Positions 17,301 through 26,440 of a stretch of 63,686 bases of DNA are shown here, one piece after another. Numbering within the stretch: the stretch's first letter is position 1; each line of letters begins with the position of its first letter. Location of the stretch: positions 1-63,686 of the forward strand of contig JAFYJW010000020.1 in the NCBI GenBank assembly GCA_017537925.1, written 5' to 3'. The notes under the pieces were generated by a model that saw only the letters and a list, made by a program, of their open reading frames with translations, was not told where the DNA came from and ran no database searches. The stretch comes from Synergistes sp. GTDB taxonomy: Bacteria; Synergistota; Synergistia; Synergistales; Synergistaceae. Both the position numbers and the translations under genes were made by a program.

Positions 17301-19385
17301 CTATTCTTCCTCTTTGCGCTCCTGAGCGGCCTGTTCGATGACCTTCTTCGCTATTTCGCCGGGAAGCTCTTCGTAATGGCTGTATTCCATCGAGAAGGAG
17401 CCGCGTCCGGACGTCATCGAGCGGAGTATGATCGCGTAGCGGAACATCTCGGAAAGCGGGCACTGCGCCTTTACTATCTGGAGCTTGCCTTCGCTGTCTA
17501 TACCCATTATGCGTCCGCGTCTGCTGTTGAAGTCTCCCATGACGTCGCCGAGGCATTCTTCCGGAACGGTAACTTCGACGTTCATGACAGGCTCCATGAT
17601 CACGGGGTTGGCCTTTTCCATGCAGTTCTTGAAAGCAAGGGAGGCCGCGATCTTGAACGCCATTTCCGATGAGTCGACTTCATGATAGGATCCGTCATAG
17701 ATAGCGCATGAGAAGTCAGTTGCGGGATACCCTGCCAGATATCCGCGGGCGGCTGCTTCGCGCAGGCCCTTTTCAGCGGCCGGGATGTAGTTCTTCGGCA
17801 CCGCGCCGCCAACGACTCTGTCTATGAATTCTATGCCGGAATTCTTTTCGAGAGGAGCAAGCTCAAACCAGACGTCGCCGTACTGACCGCGTCCGCCGGA
17901 CTGCTTCTTGTGCTTGCCCTGGGCGCTTGCCTTCTTCTTGATGGTCTCGCGGTAGGGGACCTTGGGAAGTCTGGTATCGAGATCGACCTTGTATCTCTCT
18001 TTGATCTTTGAAAGCATGATATCGAGGTGCATGTCGCCCATTCCGGAGAGCACCGCGTCGTTCGTTTCGGGGTTCTTGACGAAGGAGAGCGTGCGGTCTT
18101 CTTTCAGCATCTTTGCTATCGCGTTGCCTAACTTATCTTCGTCGGCGCGGCTCTTCGGCATTACCGCAACGCTGTAGACCGGCTTCGGGAACTGTATCGG
18201 ACGGAACTGCAGCGTCTCGCCCTTCATCCCGAGCGTATCTCCGGCTATCGTGCTCTCTAACTTCGGAATGGCTACGATATCGCCGAGTACTATCTCCTTG
18301 CCTTCGGTGCTGTCTTTGCCCTTCATGAAGCGGAAGGAGCTGATGCGCTCTTCCTGCTCTTCGGTGACGTTGTAGATGCTCTGGTCGCTCGTCAGCGAGC
18401 CGGAGAATACCTTTACGAAGGAGAGCTTGCCGACGTACGGGTCGACCATGACCTTAAAGACAAAGCCGAGGAACGGGCCGTTCTCGTCCGGGGCGACGGT
18501 AACTTCCTCTTCGCCTCTGATCGCGATGCGGTTCGTCATATCCTTCGGCGACGGCATATAATCGGCGATAAGGTCCATCAGCTGGACGACGCCGATGTTT
18601 GCTGAACCCGATCCGGGGATGATGGGGAATATCTGGCGCGTGCAGACGGCTTTGCGCAGCACCGCAAGCAGCTCGTCCAAAGAGAGCTCCTCGCCGTCGA
18701 GATAGCGCATCATAAGCTCGTCGTCCGCTTCGACCGCGCGTTCCACAAGGGCTTCGCGCGCGGCGGTCACCGCGTCCGCCATGTCTGCCGGGGTGTCGGT
18801 CTCGGTGAAGTCTTTGCTGCCGTCCCCTTTATAGATGTACGCTTTTCCTGTAAGGACGTTTACGACGCCTTTGAAGTTCAGCTGGCTGCCAACCGGCAGA
18901 TAGAGCGGCATCGCGTTTTTGGAGAGGTTTTCCTGTATATCGGCGACGACGTTGTCGAAGTCGGTATTTTCTCTGTCTATCTTGCTTATGAAGAAGCATG
19001 CCGGGGTCTCGTAATGCTGGGCGAATTCCCATACGCTGTGCGTCTGGACCTCGACTCCGGAAGTCGCGTTCACGAGAACGACGGCCCCGTCCGCGACCCT
19101 CATCGCCGAGCGCTGCTCTCCGACGAAGTCTGCGAAGCCCGGCGTGTCAAGGACATAAAACGTTTTGTTTTTATATGGAATGGTCGAGATCGAGGTGCTG
19201 ATCGAAATGCCGCGCTTCTGCTCTTCGGTATCGAAGTCGGATGAAGTGTTTTTATCCTCGATCTTGCCCATGCGTGTGATCAGTCCGGCGTCAAAAAGGA
19301 AAGCCTCGTTGAGTGTGGTCTTTCCGGCACCTCCGTGTGAAATGAGCGCTATACTGCGAATGTCCTCAGGTCTGCGTGTTCCCAT
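17301..19385 (-). CDS. Elongation factor G-like translational GTPase
   Basis: EF-G-like protein of 694 residues, all five EF-G domains. The G1 loop reads SHGGAGKTTL rather than the GHIDAGKTT of canonical EF-G, and the switch region (SSDFDTEEQKRGISI) is that of the EF-G-like subgroup. C-terminal blocks such as PEECLGDVMGDFNSRRG belong to EF-G domain V. The ATG at 19385 lies eight bases after AGGAG. This subgroup is a paralogue with unknown special role; the canonical fusA is presumably elsewhere in the genome. Confidence 0.88.
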   Translation of the reverse strand: MGTRRPEDIRSIALISHGGAGKTTLNEAFLFDAGLITRMGKIEDKNTSSDFDTEEQKRGISISTSISTIPYKNKTFYVLDTPGFADFVGEQRSAMRVADGAVVLVNATSGVEVQTHSVWEFAQHYETPACFFISKIDRENTDFDNVVADIQENLSKNAMPLYLPVGSQLNFKGVVNVLTGKAYIYKGDGSKDFTETDTPADMADAVTAAREALVERAVEADDELMMRYLDGEELSLDELLAVLRKAVCTRQIFPIIPGSGSANIGVVQLMDLIADYMPSPKDMTNRIAIRGEEEVTVAPDENGPFLGFVFKVMVDPYVGKLSFVKVFSGSLTSDQSIYNVTEEQEERISSFRFMKGKDSTEGKEIVLGDIVAIPKLESTIAGDTLGMKGETLQFRPIQFPKPVYSVAVMPKSRADEDKLGNAIAKMLKEDRTLSFVKNPETNDAVLSGMGDMHLDIMLSKIKERYKVDLDTRLPKVPYRETIKKKASAQGKHKKQSGGRGQYGDVWFELAPLEKNSGIEFIDRVVGGAVPKNYIPAAEKGLREAAARGYLAGYPATDFSCAIYDGSYHEVDSSEMAFKIAASLAFKNCMEKANPVIMEPVMNVEVTVPEECLGDVMGDFNSRRGRIMGIDSEGKLQIVKAQCPLSEMFRYAIILRSMTSGRGSFSMEYSHYEELPGEIAKKVIEQAAQERKEEE

Positions 19386-19892
19386 TACTCTCACTCCTTC
19401 TATGCTGTTGGAGCTTAAATACCCCGATTTGCTTCCAACTGTTTAATGTTACTTGCAATGTATGTTTACGTCAAGGAAAACATGAACGGGGGAACGATTC
19501 GGCAGCGGCAGGTTTTGTGCAGGCAAGCCGCCTGCGCCATGCGCCGCGGCAGTCGTGCCGCCGCACAGTAAAGCCTGTGCGAGAGAGCGGCGCGGATACC
19601 GGCCGAACAGCACGGCGGAGCAGAAGGCGAACGCAGCGCGCTATATTTACAATACGGCGTTTAATGTAAATCATATAAACATCTGAAAAGGAAGCTCATC
19701 TGCGGCGCTTGCTGCAGTGCATACGAACGGTGTGTATGTATGCCGAAGGTTCGTTTTTATTTGCCGCAAGCGGTTGCACGGCATATCCACGCTATTTTTA
19801 TAAGTCAAATTTATAGGTTTTTACAGACAAATTCAAAAATTAAATTCAATTGTTAATACGAAAAATAGATTTAAGTTTTGTTATCTTCGTCG
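19386..19892. other. Intergenic region without a recognised gene
   Basis: Between the divergent EF-G-like and TRAP genes. Positions 19386-19400 hold the EF-G-like ribosome site. The GC-rich 19480-19640 part has several short inverted segments but no family I recognise. From 19780 on it becomes AT-rich and leads into a promoter. Confidence 0.5.
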
Positions 19893-19920
19893 TTGATAAT
19901 ATATATAAAAAGTATATAAT
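19893..19920 (+). promoter_or_regulatory. Promoter of the TRAP transporter operon
   Basis: TTGATA at 19893-19898 and a perfect TATAAT at 19915-19920 with a 16-base spacer, about 80 bases before the start of the permease gene. Confidence 0.75.
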
Positions 19921-19998
19921 ACTGCTGAGACTTTTTTGTTTCGGTTCTGTTTCGTGTGCATCATGATGCGCGGATTTTTTTGTGGGGGGGATTTATCT

Positions 19999-22113
19999 GT
20001 GAGTGACGAGAAAGTAATAAAAGCTGCAGAGCAAGCCGCAGAGCAAGCTGCGGAACAGGTTGCGGAGCAGGCTGCAGAGCAGAAGGAGGACAGCGCTTCA
20101 AAGGTCGATATCGACGAACTGATGCGCAAATACGACACCGAAGCGCGCTTCAGGACGCTCTCCGGCTGGCAGGGGAAGCTTGTCGCTATCTTAGCGATTG
20201 CTATGTCATGCTTCCACTTCTACACCTCGGGCTTCGGACTGCTGCTGGCGCAGAAACAGGGAGCGGTCCATCTTGCTTTCACGCTGGTGCTTGTTTTTCT
20301 TCTTTATCCCATATCGTCGAAGCATTCCAAGACGAAGAGCATCCCTATTTATGACTTTATATTTGCCATATTAGGGGCGGCAAGCGCGCTGTATCTTGTT
20401 GTATTCTTCAATGACCTTGTCACGAGGGCGGGGCTGCCGACCACGACCGACCTTGTTATGGGCTTCATCCTTATCGTGACTCTGCTTGAGGCGACAAGGC
20501 GAATATCGAACCCAATACTTCCATGCATAGCGATAGTATCGCTGCTTTACTGCTATTTCGGCCGTTCGATGCCGACGATGATAGCGCACCGCGGCTTTAA
20601 CGTGTCGCGAATAGTGAACCATATGTATCTCGGAACGGAAGGCATCTTCGGCACGCCGCTCGAAGTGTCGTCGACATTTGTCTTCATGTTCATACTTTTC
20701 GGTTCCGTGCTTGAGAAGACAGGCCTCGGAAAATTCATAATCGACCTTTCGCTTTCACTGGCCGGCTGGTCGACCGGCGGACCGGCGAAGGTCGCGGTCG
20801 TAAGCTCGGGTCTCATGGGCACCGTCTCCGGTTCTTCCGTCGCAAACGTCTGCACGACCGGTATGTTTACGATACCTCTTATGAAGAGCGTCGGATATGA
20901 GCCTCATTTCGCGGGCGCCGTCGAAGCGGTCGCGTCCACCGGAGGTCAGATAATGCCGCCTGTCATGGGTGCGGCTGCATTCATCATGGCCCAGCTGTTG
21001 GGCATTCCCTACATCCATGTCGCGCTCGCGGCGGTTGTTCCCGCGCTGCTTTACTATTTCGCAGTCCTTGTGCAGGTGCATTTTGAAGCCTGCCGCCTCG
21101 GCCTTAAAGGCATACCCTGGGCGCAGCTTCCGCCCCTCTGGCCGCTGCTGCGTGCCAAGGGCTTCCTGCTTATCCCGCTCATCGCGATCATCTACTTCCT
21201 TCTTGCCGGATATACACCGCTTAAAGCGGCGTTCAACGGAATACTCATCAGCTTCGTGCTCTCCTGGCTGAACAAAGAGACCCGCCTGACGCTGCCGAGG
21301 ACGCTCGAAGCCTTCCAGAGCGGCGCGCGCGGCGCTATAGGCGTGGCCTGCGCATGCGGCACGGTCGGCATCGTCGTCGGCATGGGCACGCTTACGGGAC
21401 TTGCGCTGAGAATAGCCGGAGCTATCGTTTCGATGGCAAAGGTCGGTCCGGAAAGCGGTCTTGCGATGGCGTTCTCTTCGGTCGCCTCGATGCTGCCCGG
21501 AGTCGAAATGGCTGCCGAGGCTGCCGCGATTTCGCTGACAAAGATATTCACGCTCATGTTCACGATGCTCGCAAGCCTTATCCTCGGCATGGGACTGCCT
21601 ACCACGGCAAACTTCATCGTTACGAGCACGATGGCGGCTCCCGCGCTCATACAGCTGGGAGTTCCGCAGATGGCGGCCTACATGTTCGTCTTCTACTTCG
21701 GCATAGCGGCCGACCTCACGCCTCCTGTCGCGCTTGCGGCGTACGCAGGCTCCGGTATAGCTGGATCCGACCCGATGAAGACCGGCGTTACCGCGTTCAA
21801 GCTGGCGCTGGCAGGTTTCCTTGTCCCGTACATCTACGTTTACAGCCCGATGCTGCTGTTCATAGACGTGGTGCCGCTTGAGATGGTCCAGGCAATAGGC
21901 ACGGCTCTGGTCGGAGTCTTCCTTCTTGCCATGTTCACTATCGGCTATTTCAAGGCCCCGATGGCATTCTGGCTGCGTCTGATCGCGCTCCTGGGAGCTC
22001 TTGCGCTGATGGTGCCGGGCACAGTCTCCGATATCATAGGGCTGGGCGTGCTGATCGGTATATTCCTGCTCCAGACGGCAAAGGCAAAGCTCGCGAAAAA
22101 AGCCGCGGCTTAG
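19999..22113 (+). CDS. TRAP transporter fused permease (4TM/12TM, TAXI type)
   Basis: Protein of 704 residues in which the small DctQ-like and large DctM-like membrane subunits are fused, as in TAXI-family TRAP carriers that import organic acids with a sodium gradient. SSGLMGTVSGSSVANVCTTG and GGQIMPPVMGAAAFIM are typical DctM motifs. The cytoplasmic N-terminus has five imperfect AAEQ repeats (residues 9-28). I place the start at GTG 19999, preceded by a run of G (19984-19990) at eight bases; an upstream in-frame stretch lacks a ribosome site. The binding protein follows 75 bases later. Confidence 0.92.
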   Translation: MSDEKVIKAAEQAAEQAAEQVAEQAAEQKEDSASKVDIDELMRKYDTEARFRTLSGWQGKLVAILAIAMSCFHFYTSGFGLLLAQKQGAVHLAFTLVLVFLLYPISSKHSKTKSIPIYDFIFAILGAASALYLVVFFNDLVTRAGLPTTTDLVMGFILIVTLLEATRRISNPILPCIAIVSLLYCYFGRSMPTMIAHRGFNVSRIVNHMYLGTEGIFGTPLEVSSTFVFMFILFGSVLEKTGLGKFIIDLSLSLAGWSTGGPAKVAVVSSGLMGTVSGSSVANVCTTGMFTIPLMKSVGYEPHFAGAVEAVASTGGQIMPPVMGAAAFIMAQLLGIPYIHVALAAVVPALLYYFAVLVQVHFEACRLGLKGIPWAQLPPLWPLLRAKGFLLIPLIAIIYFLLAGYTPLKAAFNGILISFVLSWLNKETRLTLPRTLEAFQSGARGAIGVACACGTVGIVVGMGTLTGLALRIAGAIVSMAKVGPESGLAMAFSSVASMLPGVEMAAEAAAISLTKIFTLMFTMLASLILGMGLPTTANFIVTSTMAAPALIQLGVPQMAAYMFVFYFGIAADLTPPVALAAYAGSGIAGSDPMKTGVTAFKLALAGFLVPYIYVYSPMLLFIDVVPLEMVQAIGTALVGVFLLAMFTIGYFKAPMAFWLRLIALLGALALMVPGTVSDIIGLGVLIGIFLLQTAKAKLAKKAAA
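20023..20082 (+). repeat. Five tandem 12-bp repeats coding AAEQ
   Basis: Imperfect tandem copies of a GCNGCNGARCAR unit inside the permease gene give AAEQ-AAEQ-AAEQ-VAEQ-AAEQ. Such a track could change length by slippage without breaking the frame. Confidence 0.8.
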
Positions 22114-22139
22114 AAGGGATAATTAATTAAAGGTTACAG

Positions 22140-22158
22140 ACGGAACAGACCGTTCCGT
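22140..22158 (+). promoter_or_regulatory. Short stem-loop between TRAP permease and binding protein
   Basis: ACGGAAC at 22140-22146 and GTTCCGT at 22152-22158 form a perfect 7-bp stem with a 5-base loop in the leader of the binding-protein gene. It may stabilise the downstream message, as often seen where binding protein must exceed permease. No T-run follows. Confidence 0.4.
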
Positions 22159-22188
22159 ATTCAAACAAAAAACAGGGAGGAAACAGAA

Positions 22189-23139
22189 ATGAAAAAGAGC
22201 ATTATTGCAATCGTTGCAGTGCTGTTGGCGGCGCTTATGATCGCGCCTGCGTCTGCCGCGACATATCTGTCCATCGCAACCGGCGGTACGAGCGGAACCT
22301 ACTACGCGGTCGGCGGAGCTCTTGCGTCGGCAGTCACAAAGGGCGGCAAGATCCAGTGCACCGCTGAGACAGGCAATGCTTCCGTGGCAAACGCGAACCT
22401 GATCGCGACCAACGGCATCGAGATCGCGTTCGTACAGAACGACATCACCTACTGGGCCTACAACGGAGAGCTCATGTTCCAGGGCAAACCCCTCAAGAAC
22501 ATCCGCGCGGTAGCTTCCCTCTATCCCGAGAACGTCCAGGTCGTGCTTGCGAAGGAAGCCGGCATCAAAAAGATCTCTGACATGAAGGGCAAACGCGTCG
22601 GAGTCGGCGCCCCCGGTTCCGGTGTTGAAGGCGACGTCCAGGCAATATTCAAGATCGCCGGCCTCACCTACAAAGATCTTAAAAAGGCAGACTTCCTCGA
22701 CTTCGCTGCGGTAACCAGCCGCTTCAAGGACAACCAGATCGACGCCGGATTCGTCGTTGCCGGTTTCCCGACAGCTTCGATCATGGACCTTACCACAACG
22801 AAAGACGTCGACCTGCTGAGCTTTGACGACGAGTTCCTCGCGAAACTCCACAAAGCATATCCGTTCTTTGTCCCCAGCACGATCCCCGGGAAGACCTACA
22901 AGGGCATCGACAAAGACACAAAGACCCCGGCAGTCATGGCGATCCTTATCAGCAACGAGTCAGTTCCCGCGGACGAGATCTATGACTTCCTGACGGCAAT
23001 GTTTGCCAACCTTAAGGATATAGCCGCCGTCCACGCGAAGGGCAAAGAGATCACCCTTAAGGGAGCTCTCGACGGACTCACAGCCCCGCTGCACCCCGGC
23101 GCAGAGAAGTTCTACAAGGAGAAAGGCCTTATCAAATAA
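22189..23139 (+). CDS. TAXI family TRAP transporter solute-binding protein
   Basis: Periplasmic binding protein of 316 residues with a signal peptide (MKKSIIAIVAVLLAALMIAPASA) followed by the TAXI signature TYLSIATGGTSGTYYAVGG. GAPGSGVEGDVQAI and TIPGKTYKGIDKDT are typical. It captures a substrate for the fused permease upstream; glutamate or 2-oxoglutarate are substrates of studied relatives, but the ligand here is unknown. GGGAGG precedes the ATG. A strong terminator follows. Confidence 0.93.
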   Translation: MKKSIIAIVAVLLAALMIAPASAATYLSIATGGTSGTYYAVGGALASAVTKGGKIQCTAETGNASVANANLIATNGIEIAFVQNDITYWAYNGELMFQGKPLKNIRAVASLYPENVQVVLAKEAGIKKISDMKGKRVGVGAPGSGVEGDVQAIFKIAGLTYKDLKKADFLDFAAVTSRFKDNQIDAGFVVAGFPTASIMDLTTTKDVDLLSFDDEFLAKLHKAYPFFVPSTIPGKTYKGIDKDTKTPAVMAILISNESVPADEIYDFLTAMFANLKDIAAVHAKGKEITLKGALDGLTAPLHPGAEKFYKEKGLIK

Positions 23140-23154
23140 GGCATGATGTAAAAC

Positions 23155-23185
23155 AAAAAGAGCCGCCTTACGGCGGCTCTTTTTT
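23155..23185 (+). terminator. Rho-independent terminator of the TRAP operon
   Basis: A 13-bp stem (23155-23167 with 23172-23184), a 4-base loop and a six-T run, 15 bases after the binding-protein stop. Confidence 0.9.
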
Positions 23186-23236
23186 GCTTTACGTCCCTAT
23201 CCGCATCCGCCCTTTGCGGCGGAAAGCCGCGAAAAA

Positions 23237-24109
23237 GTGTTTATCACACTCTTTTCCGCGTCGGCTTTTGCATATATACTGATTCTGATATCGCTTCTCT
23301 TCGTGCTTTTCGAAGAAGCGGTTTACGGAAGGCCCCTGCGCACGGGAAGCTTTATCGGCGCCGCCGCCGCCGTGTACCCGTACGGCGGGCTCTCATCCTT
23401 TGCGGCTCTTGTTTCCGCAGTACTCTTCTGCATCTCATTTTATTTTATCCCTATGGGCTCGCTTCCTTCATTTGCCCATCCGCGGCACAATATCCTCTTT
23501 TTATACGCGTCTTTATTTGCCGCGCTGCTCTTTACCCGTTTCAGAAGCACAGGCCGGCACAGGAGCGCGCTTTCCGCTTTTCTTTCGTATGACGGCGTAA
23601 TATTTCTCTTTCTTCTTACAGTCGTTTTGCTGTTCTTTGCCCTCTTCGCGTCCAGGTACGGGATACCGGGCGAGCTGCTTTCGCTTGAAACGTATGCGGC
23701 GCCTCTTTTGTTCGGAAGCGCCGGGCCTTTCGGCAAGGCGGCATATGTGCTCTTTGCGCTATGCCTTGCTGCATTTGCTCCCTCCGGAGAAAAAAGAGGC
23801 CCGCTTTTCCTGCGGACCGCGGGCATGTTCGAGGCGCTGGTTTATCCTGCGCTTATCGCTGCGCTTTTCGTTCCGGTAAACGCCGGGCTTTCGCTCGGTC
23901 TTTTCGGGCTGCCCCTCTTTGCCGCAGATCTTCTGCTTTTCTGGGTAAAGGTATTTTTAATAAAAGAAGCGCTGATGCCGTGCATGCGCCGCGTTCTAAG
24001 GCCGGTGCGCGAGACGCTGTATGCTTCGGTGCAGAGCAGCGGAAGAGCGGCGATTCTTTTCTGCATCGCGCTGCTGCTTTTTGCCTGGGATATATACAGG
24101 ATCCTTTAA
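23237..24109 (+). CDS. Multi-pass membrane protein, possibly NuoH/EchB-related
   Basis: Protein of 290 residues with about seven to eight hydrophobic helices. The C-terminal pattern (long helix, then VKVFLIKEALMPCMRRVLRPVRE) and the mid-protein loop SYDGVIFLF faintly recall the membrane subunit of NuoH/EchB/HyfC type, but the family's conserved acidic residues are not evident, so this is a weak inference. Start GTG at 23237 without a strong ribosome site. It is framed by the TRAP terminator and the convergent DUF1850 gene. Confidence 0.5.
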   Translation: MFITLFSASAFAYILILISLLFVLFEEAVYGRPLRTGSFIGAAAAVYPYGGLSSFAALVSAVLFCISFYFIPMGSLPSFAHPRHNILFLYASLFAALLFTRFRSTGRHRSALSAFLSYDGVIFLFLLTVVLLFFALFASRYGIPGELLSLETYAAPLLFGSAGPFGKAAYVLFALCLAAFAPSGEKRGPLFLRTAGMFEALVYPALIAALFVPVNAGLSLGLFGLPLFAADLLLFWVKVFLIKEALMPCMRRVLRPVRETLYASVQSSGRAAILFCIALLLFAWDIYRIL

Positions 24110-24119
24110 CTGCCGCTTC

Positions 24120-24641
24120 TTACTTCGCAAAAAGCTCCGGGGCTTTCGTTATTTTTGAATTGGCGCACAGCTCCTGCGCTGCCACGGCTATGCGCTTTCC
24201 GGGATAGAGCTCAAAAAGAGAAGTCTCGCCAAATGGCGGAATCATAAGCCTGTTGCGCCCGAATTTAGAGTTGCCCACGCGCAGGAAGAACTGCTCCGAG
24301 GCGGTGCGTCCTCCCTGAAATATCAGCCATTCAGGGCTGTTTATATACAGCCCGCGCTCCGGCTTTAAGCTCGGCATGCCGGCGTTTGAGGATTTGACGC
24401 GCTCCTGCCACGGCCATATGCGCCCGTCCGCGGCAGCGTATTCGTCTTCGACCGGCGTAAGCTCGACAGAGTGTATGTATGAGGTAGTGAATCTGAAGCT
24501 GTAAGGTACAGGCGCGCTGAAAAGGACTCTGCCGCCGCTCTCCGTGACGGAGAGCCCGCATACGCGCCAGCCGCCGGCCGCTGCAATGAACGCGGCGGGC
24601 AGAGTGAGTATCATCAGCATCACAAATAATTTCTTCAGCAT
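24120..24641 (-). CDS. DUF1850 protein, TRAP-TAXI partner
   Basis: Protein of 173 residues with an N-terminal signal/anchor (MLKKLFVMLMILTLPAAFIA). The blocks YIHSVELTPVEDEY and GLYINSPEW are those of DUF1850, a family repeatedly found next to TAXI TRAP permeases. Its role is not known; genomic linkage suggests a periplasmic accessory of the transporter. It lies 1 kb from the TAXI binding protein but on the opposite strand and convergent with 23237. Confidence 0.8.
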   Translation of the reverse strand: MLKKLFVMLMILTLPAAFIAAAGGWRVCGLSVTESGGRVLFSAPVPYSFRFTTSYIHSVELTPVEDEYAAADGRIWPWQERVKSSNAGMPSLKPERGLYINSPEWLIFQGGRTASEQFFLRVGNSKFGRNRLMIPPFGETSLFELYPGKRIAVAAQELCANSKITKAPELFAK

Positions 24642-24750
24642 ATCGTTCTCTCCTTCTCTTCAGAATATCATCCGCCGTTTAAATTTTCAATCGCAGGTTA
24701 TTATTTAAAGGCCTGTTGTTGTATACTACTGATGAAAGAGAGGTGTCGGG

Positions 24751-26343
24751 ATGACTGTGGATTTTAGCCGTATCATGGCTGAGCTGACCGAAGAATACGG
24801 AGTAAGCATCCTGGAGGATCCCGACCGCCTGTCGCAGCTTTTGGAGAACCGCTGCTCGCAGGGGGCCGACGAGGTCTTCCATCTTACGTTCGCGCTGAGG
24901 GAGCTTATCAGAGACGGCTGGTCCCCGGCATCACATGATCCGTTCATCGGGAAAAAAGAAAAAAAACGCCTTCGCGAGCTTTTGGGCTTTACCGAAGAAC
25001 AGGCGGAAAAGACCGCTGAGATCATAAACTCCGCCCTTGAGCGGGATAACGGGACGAGATCCGCGCAGGAGCACAAAGACCTGGTCGCGGTGCCCGGCAA
25101 CCTTAAGCCGATAACGGGGGGAGTTTCGAGCCGTCCGCGGCACGCGAGCCGTGAAAGAAAGAATCTAAGCGGCGGCATAATCATAATAGCCGCTGTCTTC
25201 TTCCTGATGATGCTCTTCTTTCAGATCGGCAGACAGAGGACTCCTGTCGGCGACGAGCTCCGCGTCGCGTATTTCGCGCCGATGTCCGGCGCCGAAGCCC
25301 GCAGCGCGCATGTTCGCCTGAGGGCCGCGCAGCTTGCCGTCGAGCGCGTAAATTCCATAGAAGCTATAAAGGGCGGCTACAGGCTGAAGGTGATAGGCTT
25401 TGACCTGCCGAGGGAGCCCGAAGAGGCAGAAAAAGCGGTCGAGACCGCGATGAAAGACAAGAGCTTCCTTGTCATGATGCTGGCTGACGACAACTGCGCG
25501 GAAACGGTAGCAAAAGTTGCCGAGCGTCTTGAAGTGCCGCTTGTCATTGTTTCGGAGAATCCTCCGCTCACGGAAGAGATGCAGGCCGGAGCCTTTCCGC
25601 TGCTTTATTCCTTCAGCCTTGCGAACGACACGTCATACCGCGGCAAGATGCTTTCATACTTCGCGTCGCAGGCCCTTCTGAGCAAAAACGTAGCATACTG
25701 CTACAACATATCCGACCCCGCTTCAAGAGAGATATTCACGTCATCAAGCAAATGGGCGGAAGCCTTCGGCATGACCGTGGCGGCCGAGATCCCCTTTACC
25801 GGAAAAGACGCCAAAAGCCGCGCGCAGGTGGCGAAAGCCGCCGCTGAAAGCAGCGCGGACGTAGTTATAGTGACAGGCCTTGCCGCCGACAAATCCGGCA
25901 TGACCGCGTCGCTCAGGGGCGCGGGTTTCAGCGGCCTGATACTCGGCGAGGGATATACCGAAATGATCTATAAAGAAGCAGGTTCCGCCGCCGCAGGTTC
26001 ATGGTGGATAAACGAAGTTTCTTCGCTTGACCCGGCGATACGCTCCGTGCTCAAGAACTACAAGCGCCTGTACAATGAGGAGTGCCCGCAGGAAGAAGTG
26101 GTCTCCGCGATACTTTCCTACGACGGCGTTATGTGGATAGCGTCCGCGCTCGGCAAAGCCCCCGGCTTCCGCGGTGAAGCGATAAGGCACACTCTTCTTG
26201 CCACGATGAACCTTCCGCTGACGCACGCTACCCTTACGATAGACCCGCGCACGCACACGCCGCTCAACAAAGCGATGGCGCTGGTCCACTGCGCGGACGG
26301 CAGGGGAATCTTCCAGCGCAGGATAAGAATCAGCAAGGAATAA
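24751..26343 (+). CDS. Membrane-anchored periplasmic-binding-protein-fold protein with cytoplasmic N-terminal domain
   Basis: Protein of 530 residues: a soluble N-terminal helical domain (1-100, DPDRLSQLLENRC is like a repeat seen in other bacterial cytoplasmic proteins), a membrane helix (about 143-164) and a type I periplasmic binding fold of the branched-chain-amino-acid-receptor kind (LRVAYFAPMSGAEARS). No catalytic output domain is visible, so it might be a tethered receptor or a ligand scavenger. ATG follows GAGAGGTGTCGGG. It stands alone, divergent from the DUF1850 gene. Confidence 0.75.
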   Translation: MTVDFSRIMAELTEEYGVSILEDPDRLSQLLENRCSQGADEVFHLTFALRELIRDGWSPASHDPFIGKKEKKRLRELLGFTEEQAEKTAEIINSALERDNGTRSAQEHKDLVAVPGNLKPITGGVSSRPRHASRERKNLSGGIIIIAAVFFLMMLFFQIGRQRTPVGDELRVAYFAPMSGAEARSAHVRLRAAQLAVERVNSIEAIKGGYRLKVIGFDLPREPEEAEKAVETAMKDKSFLVMMLADDNCAETVAKVAERLEVPLVIVSENPPLTEEMQAGAFPLLYSFSLANDTSYRGKMLSYFASQALLSKNVAYCYNISDPASREIFTSSSKWAEAFGMTVAAEIPFTGKDAKSRAQVAKAAAESSADVVIVTGLAADKSGMTASLRGAGFSGLILGEGYTEMIYKEAGSAAAGSWWINEVSSLDPAIRSVLKNYKRLYNEECPQEEVVSAILSYDGVMWIASALGKAPGFRGEAIRHTLLATMNLPLTHATLTIDPRTHTPLNKAMALVHCADGRGIFQRRIRISKE

Positions 26344-26440
26344 AAACTGCGTTGTTTATTTTTATATGCCTTAAAGTGTATAATATCTACTTAATATAGT
26401 GATAATTATGATAATAATGCTGCAGAGGGGTTAATTGCCG

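Noticed and set aside
19881-20138. Minus-strand frame over the AAEQ repeats as a gene
   Set aside because: It is the antisense of the TRAP permease start; serine/cysteine-rich composition results from the repeat.
26352-26384. Sigma-70 promoter for the acyl-CoA ligase
   Set aside because: A TATAAT is present at 26379 but the best -35 is 21 bases away; spacing too long to claim.
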